DNA of 64,000 bases. It comes from Gracilariopsis chorda (Eukaryota > Rhodophyta > Florideophyceae > Gracilariales > Gracilariaceae). Under the pieces are notes generated by a model. That model was given only the letters and a program-made list of their open reading frames with translations, ran no database searches and was not told the DNA's origin. Where the stretch lies: contig NBIV01000168.1 in NCBI GenBank assembly GCA_003194525.1, forward strand, positions 62,001 through 126,000, read 5' to 3'. Within the stretch, counting starts at the first letter, position 1. Every line of letters starts with the position of its first letter. Shown here in pieces: positions 55,402-64,000 of the stretch. The position numbers and the translations under genes are program-made.

Positions 55402-56244
55402 TGTGGTGCAATGCCCCAAAGGGGAAAAACACCGAAAGACGTTCGGGATCTTCCTCTCACGAGTTGAACCCATTTGGGTAGAGCCCTCCCACAGGTGTCA
55501 CGGCGAAGCCGGTTTGTAAGACCAGGGACACCTGTCACGACTTGCGCAGGGAGGTGAAGGCGAAGAATCGGTATCCGCGTGAGCGGGGTGTGGTCCTCAG
55601 TAGGGGTATGTTTCCACGTAAGTGGCGATGTGTGAGCGGGTGCACACAGGAGGGCCGCGGGTAGCGGGATGTACTACCCTGAACAGGGGAAAAGGAGGAG
55701 AGTGAAGGGAAAGGAGGAAGAGTGGGCGAGGGTGAGTCGCGAGAGTGACGAACAAATACGGCAATGCCGGTGGACAGGACTCCCTATACAGGGCGAAACA
55801 CCAATGTGATTGGAACAATTATACTCCCAAGCATGGGTCTCTTTAGGTGTGCAAGGGGGTTAGTGGTCCCGTGGTTCACGGCGTTTCCCTCCAAGGAGGA
55901 GTTGAGAACGCGTGGAAGCGACAACAACTAGAGCCAATTCCCCAGGTTGGGGTCCCTTGTTGGGGAAGCTTTAGTGGTGCGACGGCAGTGCGCCGTCGCA
56001 CTAAATACTAACTTCCCAGAAATGGGTGTGAAAATAATAAATACAATCAACTAAAATTATTAGAAATACTCCACATTTTGTGGCAATATCCACTACTGTG
56101 GCCAACCGCCAATTGGCCCAAAACCGTGTCCCACGTGTCCATATCCACCATAGTGGGGCGTAGTTCATACACACACTACACAACCGATAATATCGGGAAA
56201 CCAATCAAGTACCAGGAATCCCTCCCTGAGGGCGTTGCACTTCA
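55402..56244. repeat. Solo LTR, chromovirus family, copy B, inside DIRS recombinase
   Basis: An 843-bp LTR starts TGTGGTGCAATGCCCC and ends GGGCGTTGCACTTCA, nearly identical along its length to copy A at 9147-9978. The flanking 5-mers are GGATC and GGACT, a decayed target duplication. The GTGCGACGGC hairpin is kept at about 55977-56002 with a changed loop base. Removal restores the recombinase frame, proving the insertion. Confidence 0.88.
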
Positions 56245-56861
56245 GGACTATAGCAGAGGTGATTATCAAGGATATTACGAATGTGCTCGTTTAACTGCTC
56301 ATTTTGGAGCATAAAAAGCTGCGAATTCGGATCAAGATTCTTATGTAGCGCAAAAAATCGTTGCAAATATTGCTAAAGCAATGGTGTCCGAATAATCACA
56401 CTTTGTTGTAGCTGGCAGGTTCTACTTCGTTGTAAAATCAGGATATCAGCATGGGACTCATGTAGCTCAAAGGGGAGTATGTTTTTCCATTGGAGCGCTG
56501 CTAAAGCACTAGACCGCAGATAACAGTCCAAAGAAAGCAGGATAGAAAGGCCAAACTTGAACGAGTAGAGGCGATTTCCAAAATAGGCCAGAGCAACTGC
56601 TAAAGCACGAGGACAAGGTTTGTATTGCTGGCTAGGTACTAGCCGCTCTCAAATAAGCAATGCTTTATGCGAAAGCGGGAGCTGACGTTTCAGTTCGGGC
56701 AGAAAAAATAAAACGGCAGTTCTTGTCTGAGCACAGATGCCCTTTACAGCTCCTTCGTTGGAGTGATATATGTAGGAAAAATATTCCACAAGCAGTGTGT
56801 CAATTTCATCGAGTGATGCGCTTTTCCGATTTTCTTCGCACCATTTCAAAAACTGATTCAA
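56245..56861 (-). pseudogene. DIRS tyrosine recombinase, N-terminal and central part
   Basis: The open piece 56649-56861 (MNQFLKWCEENRKSASLDEI, then LFFLPELKRQLPLSHKALL) is the helical core-binding domain. Nearer the LTR the minus strand reads DPNSQLFMLQNEQLNEHIRN, ending CYSP at the insertion point. There are stops between these pieces. Confidence 0.6.
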
Positions 56862-57450
56862 GACTTATAAATATCGTTACTTCGTCGCGAGGGCCGGTGA
56901 GGCCCGAGCTAAGTCAAAACCGTCGTGATGGGACATCTGCAGGATTAATTTCTGAGGGGATCCAGATCGGAATAATCGGTAGTTCCGCAGCTAGTAACAA
57001 TGCAGATATTCGACGGCTGGCTCGCTGAAGCGTGGGCGCAGACGTTCGGCTTTTTCCGAGGAAAAAATACAAGACTTATGAATCGATGAGAGAGGAAATG
57101 CGACAACCTATGGGACGGGACTGCCTACATAGCCACCTGAGACGAAAGAGTAACGCTTCGGTCTCAAGTACATTAATGTGCGCAGGGCACCGCCATCCAT
57201 GCGATTGGATTAGTTTCCAATCTAAGGACTTGAGGTGGTCCCCAACAATTGAGAAATCAAGTGCTTGATTTCCCAATTCTCGAGGATCGTTTCCCGGAAA
57301 AATGGGTTTTAGAAAATCAGATTGATGCGCCACAATTGACGTTTGCGGGGAGTGGTGGATGTTCATAGGGGCTTAGGGAGCTGCTCTTCCTCGTGTGCTA
57401 GCATCGGTGCATAATAAAAACGGACAGTGATCCGCTTTCATGTCAGCATG

Positions 57451-58388
57451 TGTGGTGCAATACCACACGCGGAAAGGATCCTGCGACAGCGGCAAAGTCA
57501 CCCAAGGTGTCCGAGCCTTGCTCCCTTGGTGAGGGCGGCTCAGAGGTAGAGCCCTCCGAACGTGACCGACACGAGTCGGATGTAGGGCCGAACGGTCACT
57601 TCTCGCACAGCGCACGGAGGTGTGGGAGAATCGGATCTAGCGCTCGACGGACAGTCGATCAGTGTGCAACTCGGTGTTGCCGGTGGTCTGGTGGAGTCCG
57701 CTGTATGCTGCGGCGCGGCGAGTGGAACACCCACGAATGAGGGAACGATCCGTACAACGGTATCCTCTAGGACAAAGAAATGAGGGGTGGGGAACGAGCC
57801 GCACGGCCGGCGCGGACTCGTGACGAGCAATAAATATCCCGAGACGTCGGGGCCAAACCTGATACAGGGCGGAGTAGAAACAGTCCGTATGACGGTGAAC
57901 AGAAGAAGAAACAACAAAAGAAAACAGAAAGTAGTCCGTAAGTAACGGTGGTATCACTCCTTGATGTGCAAGGGGGGTGACGGAGCCGGATCGGTAGCAG
58001 CACTCCCCTAGGTTGGGGTCGTAGCCGTATACCAACGGTCAAAGTCAGAGCCAAAACCCTTGTTGAGGTTTTCTTCCGTAGGGTCGGCGGCGAGTGCCGC
58101 CACCTAAGTACGGCCACTGTAGTGTGGATTACTAACTAAAAATAACTAATTACCCCGGGTGCACCGGGCCTGACATCCACGTGTGCGTGGTGGCTCACTT
58201 GGCATGAGCCGTCCACTCAGGCGGTGTGCACTACACGTGTTACCCACAAGTACCCCCTTCATAGGGGCATCTCCCATATAATGGGTTAGCCCAATACACC
58301 TCATGTATTCCGTATCCCAACGGCTAACCACGCATCTTATATGAAGAGCGATTTGATTCCCTCTACCTCCGGAGGCTATTGCACCACA
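57451..58388 (-). repeat. 3' LTR of the younger chromovirus
   Basis: A 938-bp LTR starts TGTGGTGCAATACC and ends GGCTATTGCACCACA, so it has inverted TG...CA termini. Immediately inside (58389-58406) the minus strand is a purine run (AGGAGGAGGAGA), the polypurine tract that primes plus-strand DNA next to a 3' LTR. This fixes the element on the minus strand. The family block GTAGAGCCCTCCGAAC lies at about 57546. The left flank GCATG (57446-57450) is the candidate target site; the matching copy lies outside the window. Confidence 0.85.
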
Positions 58389-58406
58389 TCTCCTCCTCCT
58401 GAGGTG
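58389..58406 (-). promoter_or_regulatory. Polypurine tract
   Basis: Read on the minus strand this is GAGGAGGAGA directly before the 3' LTR start, the expected plus-strand primer site of an LTR retrotransposon. Confidence 0.75.
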
Positions 58407-58443
58407 AAAACACTGGAACAACTTCGGCGACTTCCATCCCAAG

Positions 58444-60183
58444 ATGGCCATAAATAACCGAGAGGACTCGGGCGATGCAACCGACTCATCGGAGAGCCAA
58501 CGCGAACTCGCGCTTGTTCCTTACCATCCTTTTCCACGCCATCCAACGACAGCTGCGAGGGACTCCAACCAACCACCAACCAACCCGTCATCGGGTCCTT
58601 CCTCTCCGCGAATCCCGCGGTATCCGAGGCGCACTCCGACTGCTCGGGTATATGTTCCCGTGCAGCCACGGTTTCGTTTGGCTCCCTTGCCACCTCCGCT
58701 CGCGACGGCTCCACCATCGGTGGCTCCAAGTGATGACATCCCCGCAGGCGCTGGTCAACCAAACCAATCGTTCCTCCGCGATTGGAGCGACGCACCCGGC
58801 GCGTCGATGCCTGCCGCTTCTAGTGGGTGGCCAACGTATGGCGCCTTGCGCATCCGGACTCCGGCGAGGCATTCCGAGTGGTTCGCTCGGGCTCCTTGGT
58901 TCTATCCCGAGGCTGTTCGGAACACTCCGCTCATCGATTCGTATGCGGTGGACGGAATCCTACCCGGTAGGCTACCGGTGAGCGTTGTCCGGTCGTGGGA
59001 CTGGTTGGCGCACGTTGCGCTCTCCACGCCACTACTGTGGTGGGCGTCAAACGAAACGGAACACCGGGCGAGAAGTGAGATGGCCCGATTGGGCTATCGC
59101 CGATACCATCGGTTGGCAAACGAAGTGCCCGTTCCGTCGAGGTATGGGTTCGACGTCGCGTATTACCGTACTTACGGAGAAGCCTCCTATGGAGACCGCT
59201 TATACGGGGTGATACCAGAGTTGGACCAGTACTCTGGAAGTGTCCAGCCATACCAGGACCTGGTTCTCTGGACACGACCGATTCTGCGGGCTGAGTTCCG
59301 GTACCTCTGCAAGAGTTCACGCGGTGAGTTCTTCGAGATGGTCCGCTTTGAGCGGAAGCAACGTTCCCGTCGGGGGCTCCTGGTACCATACCAGCACATC
59401 GAGATCGAACGCCTCTCGTCGAGGGCCTGGAATAGATACGTTCCGCTGCCTACTTTCTGGCCTGCGGTGGAAGTCCCTCGAGGGTGCAACGTTGAGTTGC
59501 CTCCGTGTCTCACGTACGTGTACTCACGGTTCTTGCAAAATCCGCCTCGTGGTCTCTGGAGTCTCCTAGCGACGGAGTAGACCGTCCGGGTTGCAGCCTT
59601 CCTCCTGTGGGAGGTGTACGACAAGTACCGGGTCTGGTTCATTCCAGAGTTGCTCCGCCATTCCATTCGCGGTTTGGATCTCTCCGAGGTACTCGGTTCC
59701 GTGCGTAATGCGCGAGAAGCCACCGGGTTGGTGGACGTGATCGACCAGGTCGACTGGGACACTGTACCGGCAACTCAAGCGTCGGAAGGGATCCGCCGTC
59801 GGTGGGATAAGTCTCCTGGACGGAATGTCGCTGCGGGCGATTTCGTATACTTCGACCCGTGGCAATGGGAGCAGATATCCGCTAGCGAAGCGGCTGAGCG
59901 GCGCCGTGCGGAACGGATTATCCCCGATGATCATCCAAGGGGCTTCGTGTTCGTCGAGGAAGACGAGGGTGGCGAGGAATATGAGGAAATCGCTGAAGCG
60001 GGGTCACCGATGTCGGATGGCGATGGCGTGGTCGAGGAGATCGACATCACCGACAATGTCGGGGCATCCAGTGGTGCTGGTGACATTCCCTCGTGCGGGG
60101 GCGATGCTCCAGTGGCTCCTCCTTCCCCGGTGGCGGGGGGGGGGGTGCGAACAACAGTAGCACCAATCCGCAAGTTGCAGTAG
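58444..60183 (+). CDS. Antisense accessory gene of the chromovirus (unknown protein, one internal TAG)
   Basis: On the strand opposite to pol, a frame of about 580 codons starts 56 bp from the 3' LTR and ends 385 bp from the pol stop, tail to tail. A single TAG (59578-59580) divides it into 378 and about 200 codons in the same phase. Residues 1-110 are Pro/Ser-rich and probably disordered. A Trp/Tyr-rich globular part follows (WDWLAHVALSTPLLWW; WTRPILRAEFRYLCK from residue 276), then DFVYFDPWQWE (466) and AERIIPDDHPRGF (489), and an acidic tail EEDEGGEEYEE. No signal peptide, membrane helix, zinc motif or known domain is seen. A diverged homologue occupies the same position in the older copy (25840-27151), and homology continues past the TAG. 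So the two halves are one ancestral protein. Transcription may start in the adjacent LTR (inference). Confidence 0.8.
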
Positions 60184-60567
60184 TCCGCTAATTCCTCGCT
60201 GGAGTTGGTGTACCCGTACCAGATACGGTAACCACCCTTGCCCAGTTGCAAGCGCTCGCCTCCGAATACTTTCGGGGAGGAGGTGGCGGTGGTAACTCTG
60301 GTGGGTACTTCTCCGGGATGGGAGGAAATCTCCCCTAACATGGGGTTTAGACTCGTGTGGTAGTCCCATGATAGAGTGGGTGCCACCTGTGAATAGGTGG
60401 TAAACTTCTCCGGCAGCCGCCGGCTTGGCATGCTTCTTCTTCTCTTCCTTCCTTCTTCTTCTTCACTCCGCCACGGGGCGTGCTTTCCGCAATAAGCGGT
60501 ATGTTTCTCCGCAATTAGGGGGTTGCGCTCAATAATGTGGGTGTCACTCCACAGAAGGTCTGGGTGG
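60184..60567. other. Spacer between antisense gene and pol end
   Basis: A 385-bp convergent spacer. On the minus strand a short stretch reads GGYRIWYGYTNSSEEL, faintly like the chromodomain segment YRVRWYGYPPNEEK of the adjacent pol; it may be chance or a decayed duplicate. A poly(G) run occurs at about 60136-60147 inside the antisense gene end. Confidence 0.4.
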
Positions 60568-62000
60568 TCAACCCACTTGGGCATTGTCCAGCGTAGCTGG
60601 TATCGGAGTCCGCGTCCTGCGGTGGTATTGCAAGACCTTCGAGCGTGGAGGGTGCTCGATCGGTTCGGGTTTCTCTTCGTTTGGAGGGTATCCGTACCAA
60701 CGGACTCGGTAGACCAATTCTCCATTGGAATCGTAACCATGGCTCACGATGGTCTCAATGACAAACTCTTTGTCGTGTACTTCCCGCTGTATGGGTGGTA
60801 CGCGACTTTCCTCGGCGGAGGGCTCCGTTCCGCTGTGACTGCGGTCGGCTGTGACTGTCTTCTCCCGTTTCGGCGGTAGCGCGTCCTGTACTCCAGGTGG
60901 TTTCCGTGAGCCAGGCCACAGTGCCTTGGAGGAGGTTCTAGTGCGCTCCCATGGTGCTACGTCCGGATTCTTCGGGTCCTCCACCTCAGAGTGGTTTTCT
61001 TGGGGCTTCCAGTCGTCCCGTACTGCGAGTTTCCTCGGCTTCGAGGGGTGTTTCCGTGTTGACGGAGGAGCTTCCGCGTCGCGCGCGCTCAGCGTGCGGT
61101 GCACGGTCACGTGCCGTGGCGGCGGTTGGCCGTTTGGCACGGGCGGTTCACTGTCAAGCTCCACGTCGCCGTGGGACGGGCCGTTAATTTCGGAATTTCC
61201 AATTTCAAACGGCGGCCGTTTTGCGACGGGGCCACGCGTTGCACTTGTGAGTTCTAGCTCCTGTGGAGGCGGTTCCCCTACGGGGGGTGACACTTGGCGC
61301 TCTGTTGGCGCGTCCAGGTGACTTGGTGAATCTCCACTCTCCGTGGCGCGTGTGCGCGCTCCGTTATCACGGCTCCCGTCCGTCTTCTCGACGGTGTCGT
61401 GAGCGACTTCATCAGACAATCCCAGATCTGGGTCAGCAGTCACCGAGCGTTCTCGGGTGTTCTGCCCTTCTCTTGCCGCGATCGCGGGGGTTCTCTTGAA
61501 TTCCTTCCGCGTTTGCGGTACGTCTCCCGCCTGTGCGGGCTTCCTGCTAACATCCTTCTTCTCTGTTTCCGCCGTTTGTGGTTGTACTCCCCGCGATGGG
61601 GTAACCGGCGAATCCGTTTGCGACGGCGAAAAACTGGAATGTGTAGCTGTCCCCTCCCCCTCCTTTGCTGGAGCGACGGGGTCAGAGGTAAGAATCCCCG
61701 TGAGCGGGGCGATGCGCGTGTGGATGTGGGACGGTGCCGGGGGTGCAGGGTGAGGTTCCGACGCGGTCGGCAAGTCAGCAAGGCCACGTTCCGGGTGGGG
61801 TAGAACAGTAGGGCGGGTAGTTTCCTCATCCACGGTGGGGGTTTCCGTGTCGACGGGTGTGTCCTGTGCCGGAAGTTCCCGGGTAGCGGCGTTAGCTGGC
61901 CTCGGCGCGAGGACGACGCGGTCACGAGAGATACGTTCGTGCTGTCCCTTGATATCAAGTACAACCGTCGTGTCGGTAGTAGAGACAACCCTATATGGCC
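60568..62000 (-). CDS. Chromovirus pol, integrase C-terminus, Pro-rich linker and chromodomain
   Basis: Past a one-base frameshift near 61998-62004 the minus strand continues the integrase C-terminal domain (GPYRVVSTTDTTVVLDIKGQ), then a long Pro/Glu/Thr-rich linker. It ends with a chromodomain at about 60568-60775 (EFVIETIVSHGYDSNGELVY, RVRWYGYPPNEEK, EHPPRSKVLQYHRR). Chromodomains of gypsy chromoviruses bind histone marks and direct integration. The linker is unusually long and hydrophilic. Confidence 0.85.
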
Positions 62001-62850
62001 CTCCGCGATCGGAGACAGCTTGTGACGCTTCTCCTTTTCGGGGTTGTAATATTCCTTGCGGAGAAATACATAAGAGTTCTCCCCGAACTTCGGGGTCCTG
62101 TCCACTCGGGCATCGAAATTCCGCTTATAAGCGGTTTGCGCTTTAGACATCGCATTCCGTACAACGGGTAAGATCTTGGTTAACCAAGCTTTCCAAGCGT
62201 CTCTGTGGTACCGTGGTGACGGAAACTTGTCCAACGTAGCTTGGGTTTCGATTGCCACCGGTGGTGGGGTACGCGAGAGTACCAGCTCAAATGGAGCAAT
62301 TCCGGTGACTCGGTGAACCTGCGTATTGTAGGCGTAGGTTACGGCGTCGGTGTAAAGATCCCAATCAGTGGGGTGTTCCGCAACGAACGTTCTGAGGGCG
62401 TTCAGCATTGTGCGGTTGAAACGCTCCACCTGCCCGTTAGCTTGCGGGTGGTAGGTGGTGGTAAACCAGTTCTTGATGTCAAGAATGCGACATACGTCCT
62501 GGAAAAACTTCGCTGAGAACTGCGATCCATTACCCGATAACAAATCAATCGGTGGTCCATAGGTGAAAACCCAATGGTTAACAAAAGCCTTCGCGACGGA
62601 GGTAGCTGAAACCTTTGGCAAGGGGACCGTACGCACAAGTTTAGAGAAGCGGTCAGTAATTACCAGCAACTAGCGGTTGGCTCGAGGTGTTCGGACGAAT
62701 TCGCCCAAGGCATCGATTGCGACAAATTCAAGGGGAGCCCTTGCGGGGAATAGGACCAACTTCTTGGAGTACTTGCGCAACTTGATGCGGTTCTTCGCAC
62801 ATGCCGAGCAACCTCGGACGGTAGCATATGCGTCAACAGCCATAGCTGGC
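62000..62850 (-). CDS. Chromovirus pol, integrase zinc finger and catalytic core
   Basis: The frame shows RGCSACAKNRIKLRKYSKK (second half of the H2C2 finger), then LVITDRFSKLVRTVPLPKVS with the first Asp, DLLSGNGSQFSAKFF where the second catalytic Asp reads Asn in SGNGSQF (usually SDNGSQF), and HPQANGQVERFNRT with the Glu. Stops TAA (62853-62855) and TAG (62670-62672) interrupt it in frame. The Asp-to-Asn change and the stops mean this copy cannot make an active integrase. Confidence 0.85.
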
Positions 62851-62852
62851 CA

Positions 62853-64000
62853 TTAGAAATCCTTGCGTAAGGTGTAGTACAGCTTTCTCCCGCCTGGGTG
62901 AGCGGATAACTTCGCATAATGCGAGAGATTCAGAACTCGAGACTGCAGGGAGTGAGGTACCACGATCTGTGGGCGATCTCCGACAGTTCGGACGAGGTAG
63001 CCTTGGTCATTCTTGACAAAGGGTAAGGTAGCTCCTCCGTTTAGGTGGGCGCGAATCTGCGTGCACAGCGGGTCTGAGTGCTGTTCCCGGACCACTTCTT
63101 CCGGAGTAATCGGTACAAAAGAACCGGGTACGGGCTCCGCAGATGATGCGGCCAGAATGGCATCGAAGATGTCGTACTCTTCCGGGTCCGAGTCGGTGTC
63201 ATCCTCTTCGTCTTCCAAAAGGAAACAAGGTATCTCCAGGTCATCCACTGGTTCAGCTTCCGCGGCTGTTGGCAGGCTGGAAAGTGCGTCGGCCTGAGCG
63301 TTCAGGATACCCTTCTTGTACCGGACTTCGAAGTCAAACTCTGATAGCCGGAGTCTCCACCGCATCAAGCGGCCAGATGGCTCCGAAATGGAGAGGAGCC
63401 AACGCAAGGCCGAGTGATCGGTGTGCACAGTTAAATGGTTTCCCATAAGGTATGGGCGAAGGGTTTGTAGGGCCCAAACTACAGCCAGACATTCCTTCTC
63501 GGGCACCGAGTAATTCCTCTCGTGAACGTTGAGGCTCCATGACCAATAACCGATTGGTAAGCGCTCTGCACTCTCTGTGGTCTGGAACAATGTGCATCCA
63601 ATCTGGACGTTGCTTGCGTCCGTGTCCACGGAATACGGTAAACCGAGTTTCGGTAGTGACAGTATCGGTGGCGACGTCACCGCATCCACGAGGGATGAAA
63701 AAGCCTTTGCTTTAAGGTCATCAAATGGTTCCAGGTTGACTGGTTGTCCTTTCCAGAGAAGTGCGTTGAGAGGGGCTGCAATATCCGCGAAATGCGGGAT
63801 GAAACGACGGTAGACGTTGCACATACCGAGAAATGATCGGAGTTCCGTTTGCGTTGTCGGGTGCTTGGCCTCCTTGAGGGATTTGACTCGCACCTCGTCA
63901 ACCGACAACCGTCCCGGACGGATAACATGGCCGAGATATTTCACGGTGTCTGTGAGGAACTCGCACTTCTTAAGTTTGAGGGTTATGCCTCCGTCACGTA
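62853..64000 (-). CDS. Chromovirus pol, RT thumb and RNase H, continuing beyond the window
   Basis: The frame is open from the window edge to 62853. It reads the RT connection MKYLGHVIRPGRLSVDEVRV and LRSFLGMCNVYRRFIPHF, then RNase H with PYSVDTDASNVQIGCTLFQT (catalytic Asp), EKECLAVVWAL (Glu) and HTDHSALRWLLSI (Asp), followed by an acidic linker (EDEEDDTDSDPEEYD) and the start of the integrase zinc finger (HYAKLSAHPGGRK). The RT palm with YxDD, protease, gag and 5' LTR lie to the right, outside the window. Confidence 0.9.
   Translation of the reverse strand, partial: RDGGITLKLKKCEFLTDTVKYLGHVIRPGRLSVDEVRVKSLKEAKHPTTQTELRSFLGMCNVYRRFIPHFADIAAPLNALLWKGQPVNLEPFDDLKAKAFSSLVDAVTSPPILSLPKLGLPYSVDTDASNVQIGCTLFQTTESAERLPIGYWSWSLNVHERNYSVPEKECLAVVWALQTLRPYLMGNHLTVHTDHSALRWLLSISEPSGRLMRWRLRLSEFDFEVRYKKGILNAQADALSSLPTAAEAEPVDDLEIPCFLLEDEEDDTDSDPEEYDIFDAILAASSAEPVPGSFVPITPEEVVREQHSDPLCTQIRAHLNGGATLPFVKNDQGYLVRTVGDRPQIVVPHSLQSRVLNLSHYAKLSAHPGGRKLYYTLRKDF

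Larger units (their letters stand above)
55141..57450 (-). mobile_element. Second DIRS-type element (RNase H and recombinase), interrupted twice
   Basis: The minus strand shows an RNase H region (about 57060-57450: PFLLCTDASTRGRAAP at the start, then WRCPAHINVLETEALLFRLR) followed by a tyrosine recombinase (56861 down to 55141). A solo LTR (55402-56244) cuts the recombinase, and the younger chromovirus starts at 57451, cutting the element between RT and RNase H. Its RT half would be expected beyond the chromovirus, outside the window. Stops in the recombinase N-part show decay. Confidence 0.72.

Noticed and set aside
59187-59762. Minus-strand ORF (191 aa) overlapping the antisense gene as an extra pol-side protein
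   Set aside because: The composition is a frame shadow, no homology to the older copy was seen in that frame, and the plus frame is the one conserved.
60160-60250. Second chromodomain (GGYRIWYGYTNSSEEL) downstream of pol
   Set aside because: Only about ten residues resemble the real chromodomain and the older copy was not seen to have it, so chance is likely.
1-64000. CRISPR arrays, bacterial operons, phage or biosynthetic clusters
   Set aside because: No regularly spaced repeats, no ribosome-binding sites or operon spacing, and the genes are eukaryotic.

Overview
The window looks like nuclear DNA of a eukaryotic alga with few introns. A red alga of the Chondrus type is my best guess (about 0.6), with another protist possible. 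The reasons are: long single-exon host genes; an organellar PolA-type DNA polymerase of the plant/protist (POP) kind; a methionyl-tRNA synthetase with a plant-like C-terminal tRNA-binding domain; and a dense layer of nested, decayed transposons. There is no bacterial operon structure and no CRISPR.

Layout. 0.35-6.6 kb is a host gene cluster: a COX23/CHCHD7-like mitochondrial assembly factor (-), a treble-clef zinc-repeat protein (+), an ECO1/ESCO cohesin acetyltransferase (-), a MYND-finger protein with an apparent frameshift (+), and a secreted lactonase-like beta-propeller (+). 6.9-44.8 kb is almost entirely mobile DNA: a PIF/Harbinger relic (-), a solo LTR (9147-9978), a Ty1/copia relic (-, 11.8-19.0 kb) split by a pogo-like DNA transposon (15905-18706), a strongly decayed Ty3/gypsy chromovirus (-, 27.7-33.4 kb) with an antisense gene relic at 25.8-27.2 kb, and a DIRS-type tyrosine-recombinase retroelement (-, about 34.3-44.7 kb). 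That DIRS element was itself invaded by an LTR (35330-36054) and by a piggyBac (38.7-44.0 kb), and the piggyBac carries a hAT-like element (39.9-42.3 kb). 45.0-54.1 kb is a second host cluster: methionyl-tRNA synthetase (+), a GTPBP1-type GTPase (+), the organellar DNA polymerase (-), and two small uncertain genes. 54.6-64.0 kb is mobile again: a MITE, a second DIRS element (-) split by a solo LTR (55402-56244), and a better-preserved chromovirus (-, 57451 to beyond the window end) inserted in that DIRS element.

The main result is in the chromoviruses. Both the decayed copy (25.8-33.4 kb) and the younger copy (57.5-64 kb) carry, between the chromodomain end of pol and the 3' LTR, a long reading frame on the strand opposite to gag-pol. 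In the younger copy it is about 580 codons (58444-60183, one internal TAG). In the older copy its clearly homologous but diverged remnant sits in the same place and orientation. Two diverged copies preserving the same antisense protein argue that this is a real accessory gene of the retrotransposon lineage, possibly transcribed from the 3' LTR outward into the element. I do not recognise its domain.

A second theme is nesting: three LTRs of this chromovirus family (35330, 55402, 57451) lie inside DIRS coding regions, which fits either targeted integration or simple accumulation in gene-free DNA.
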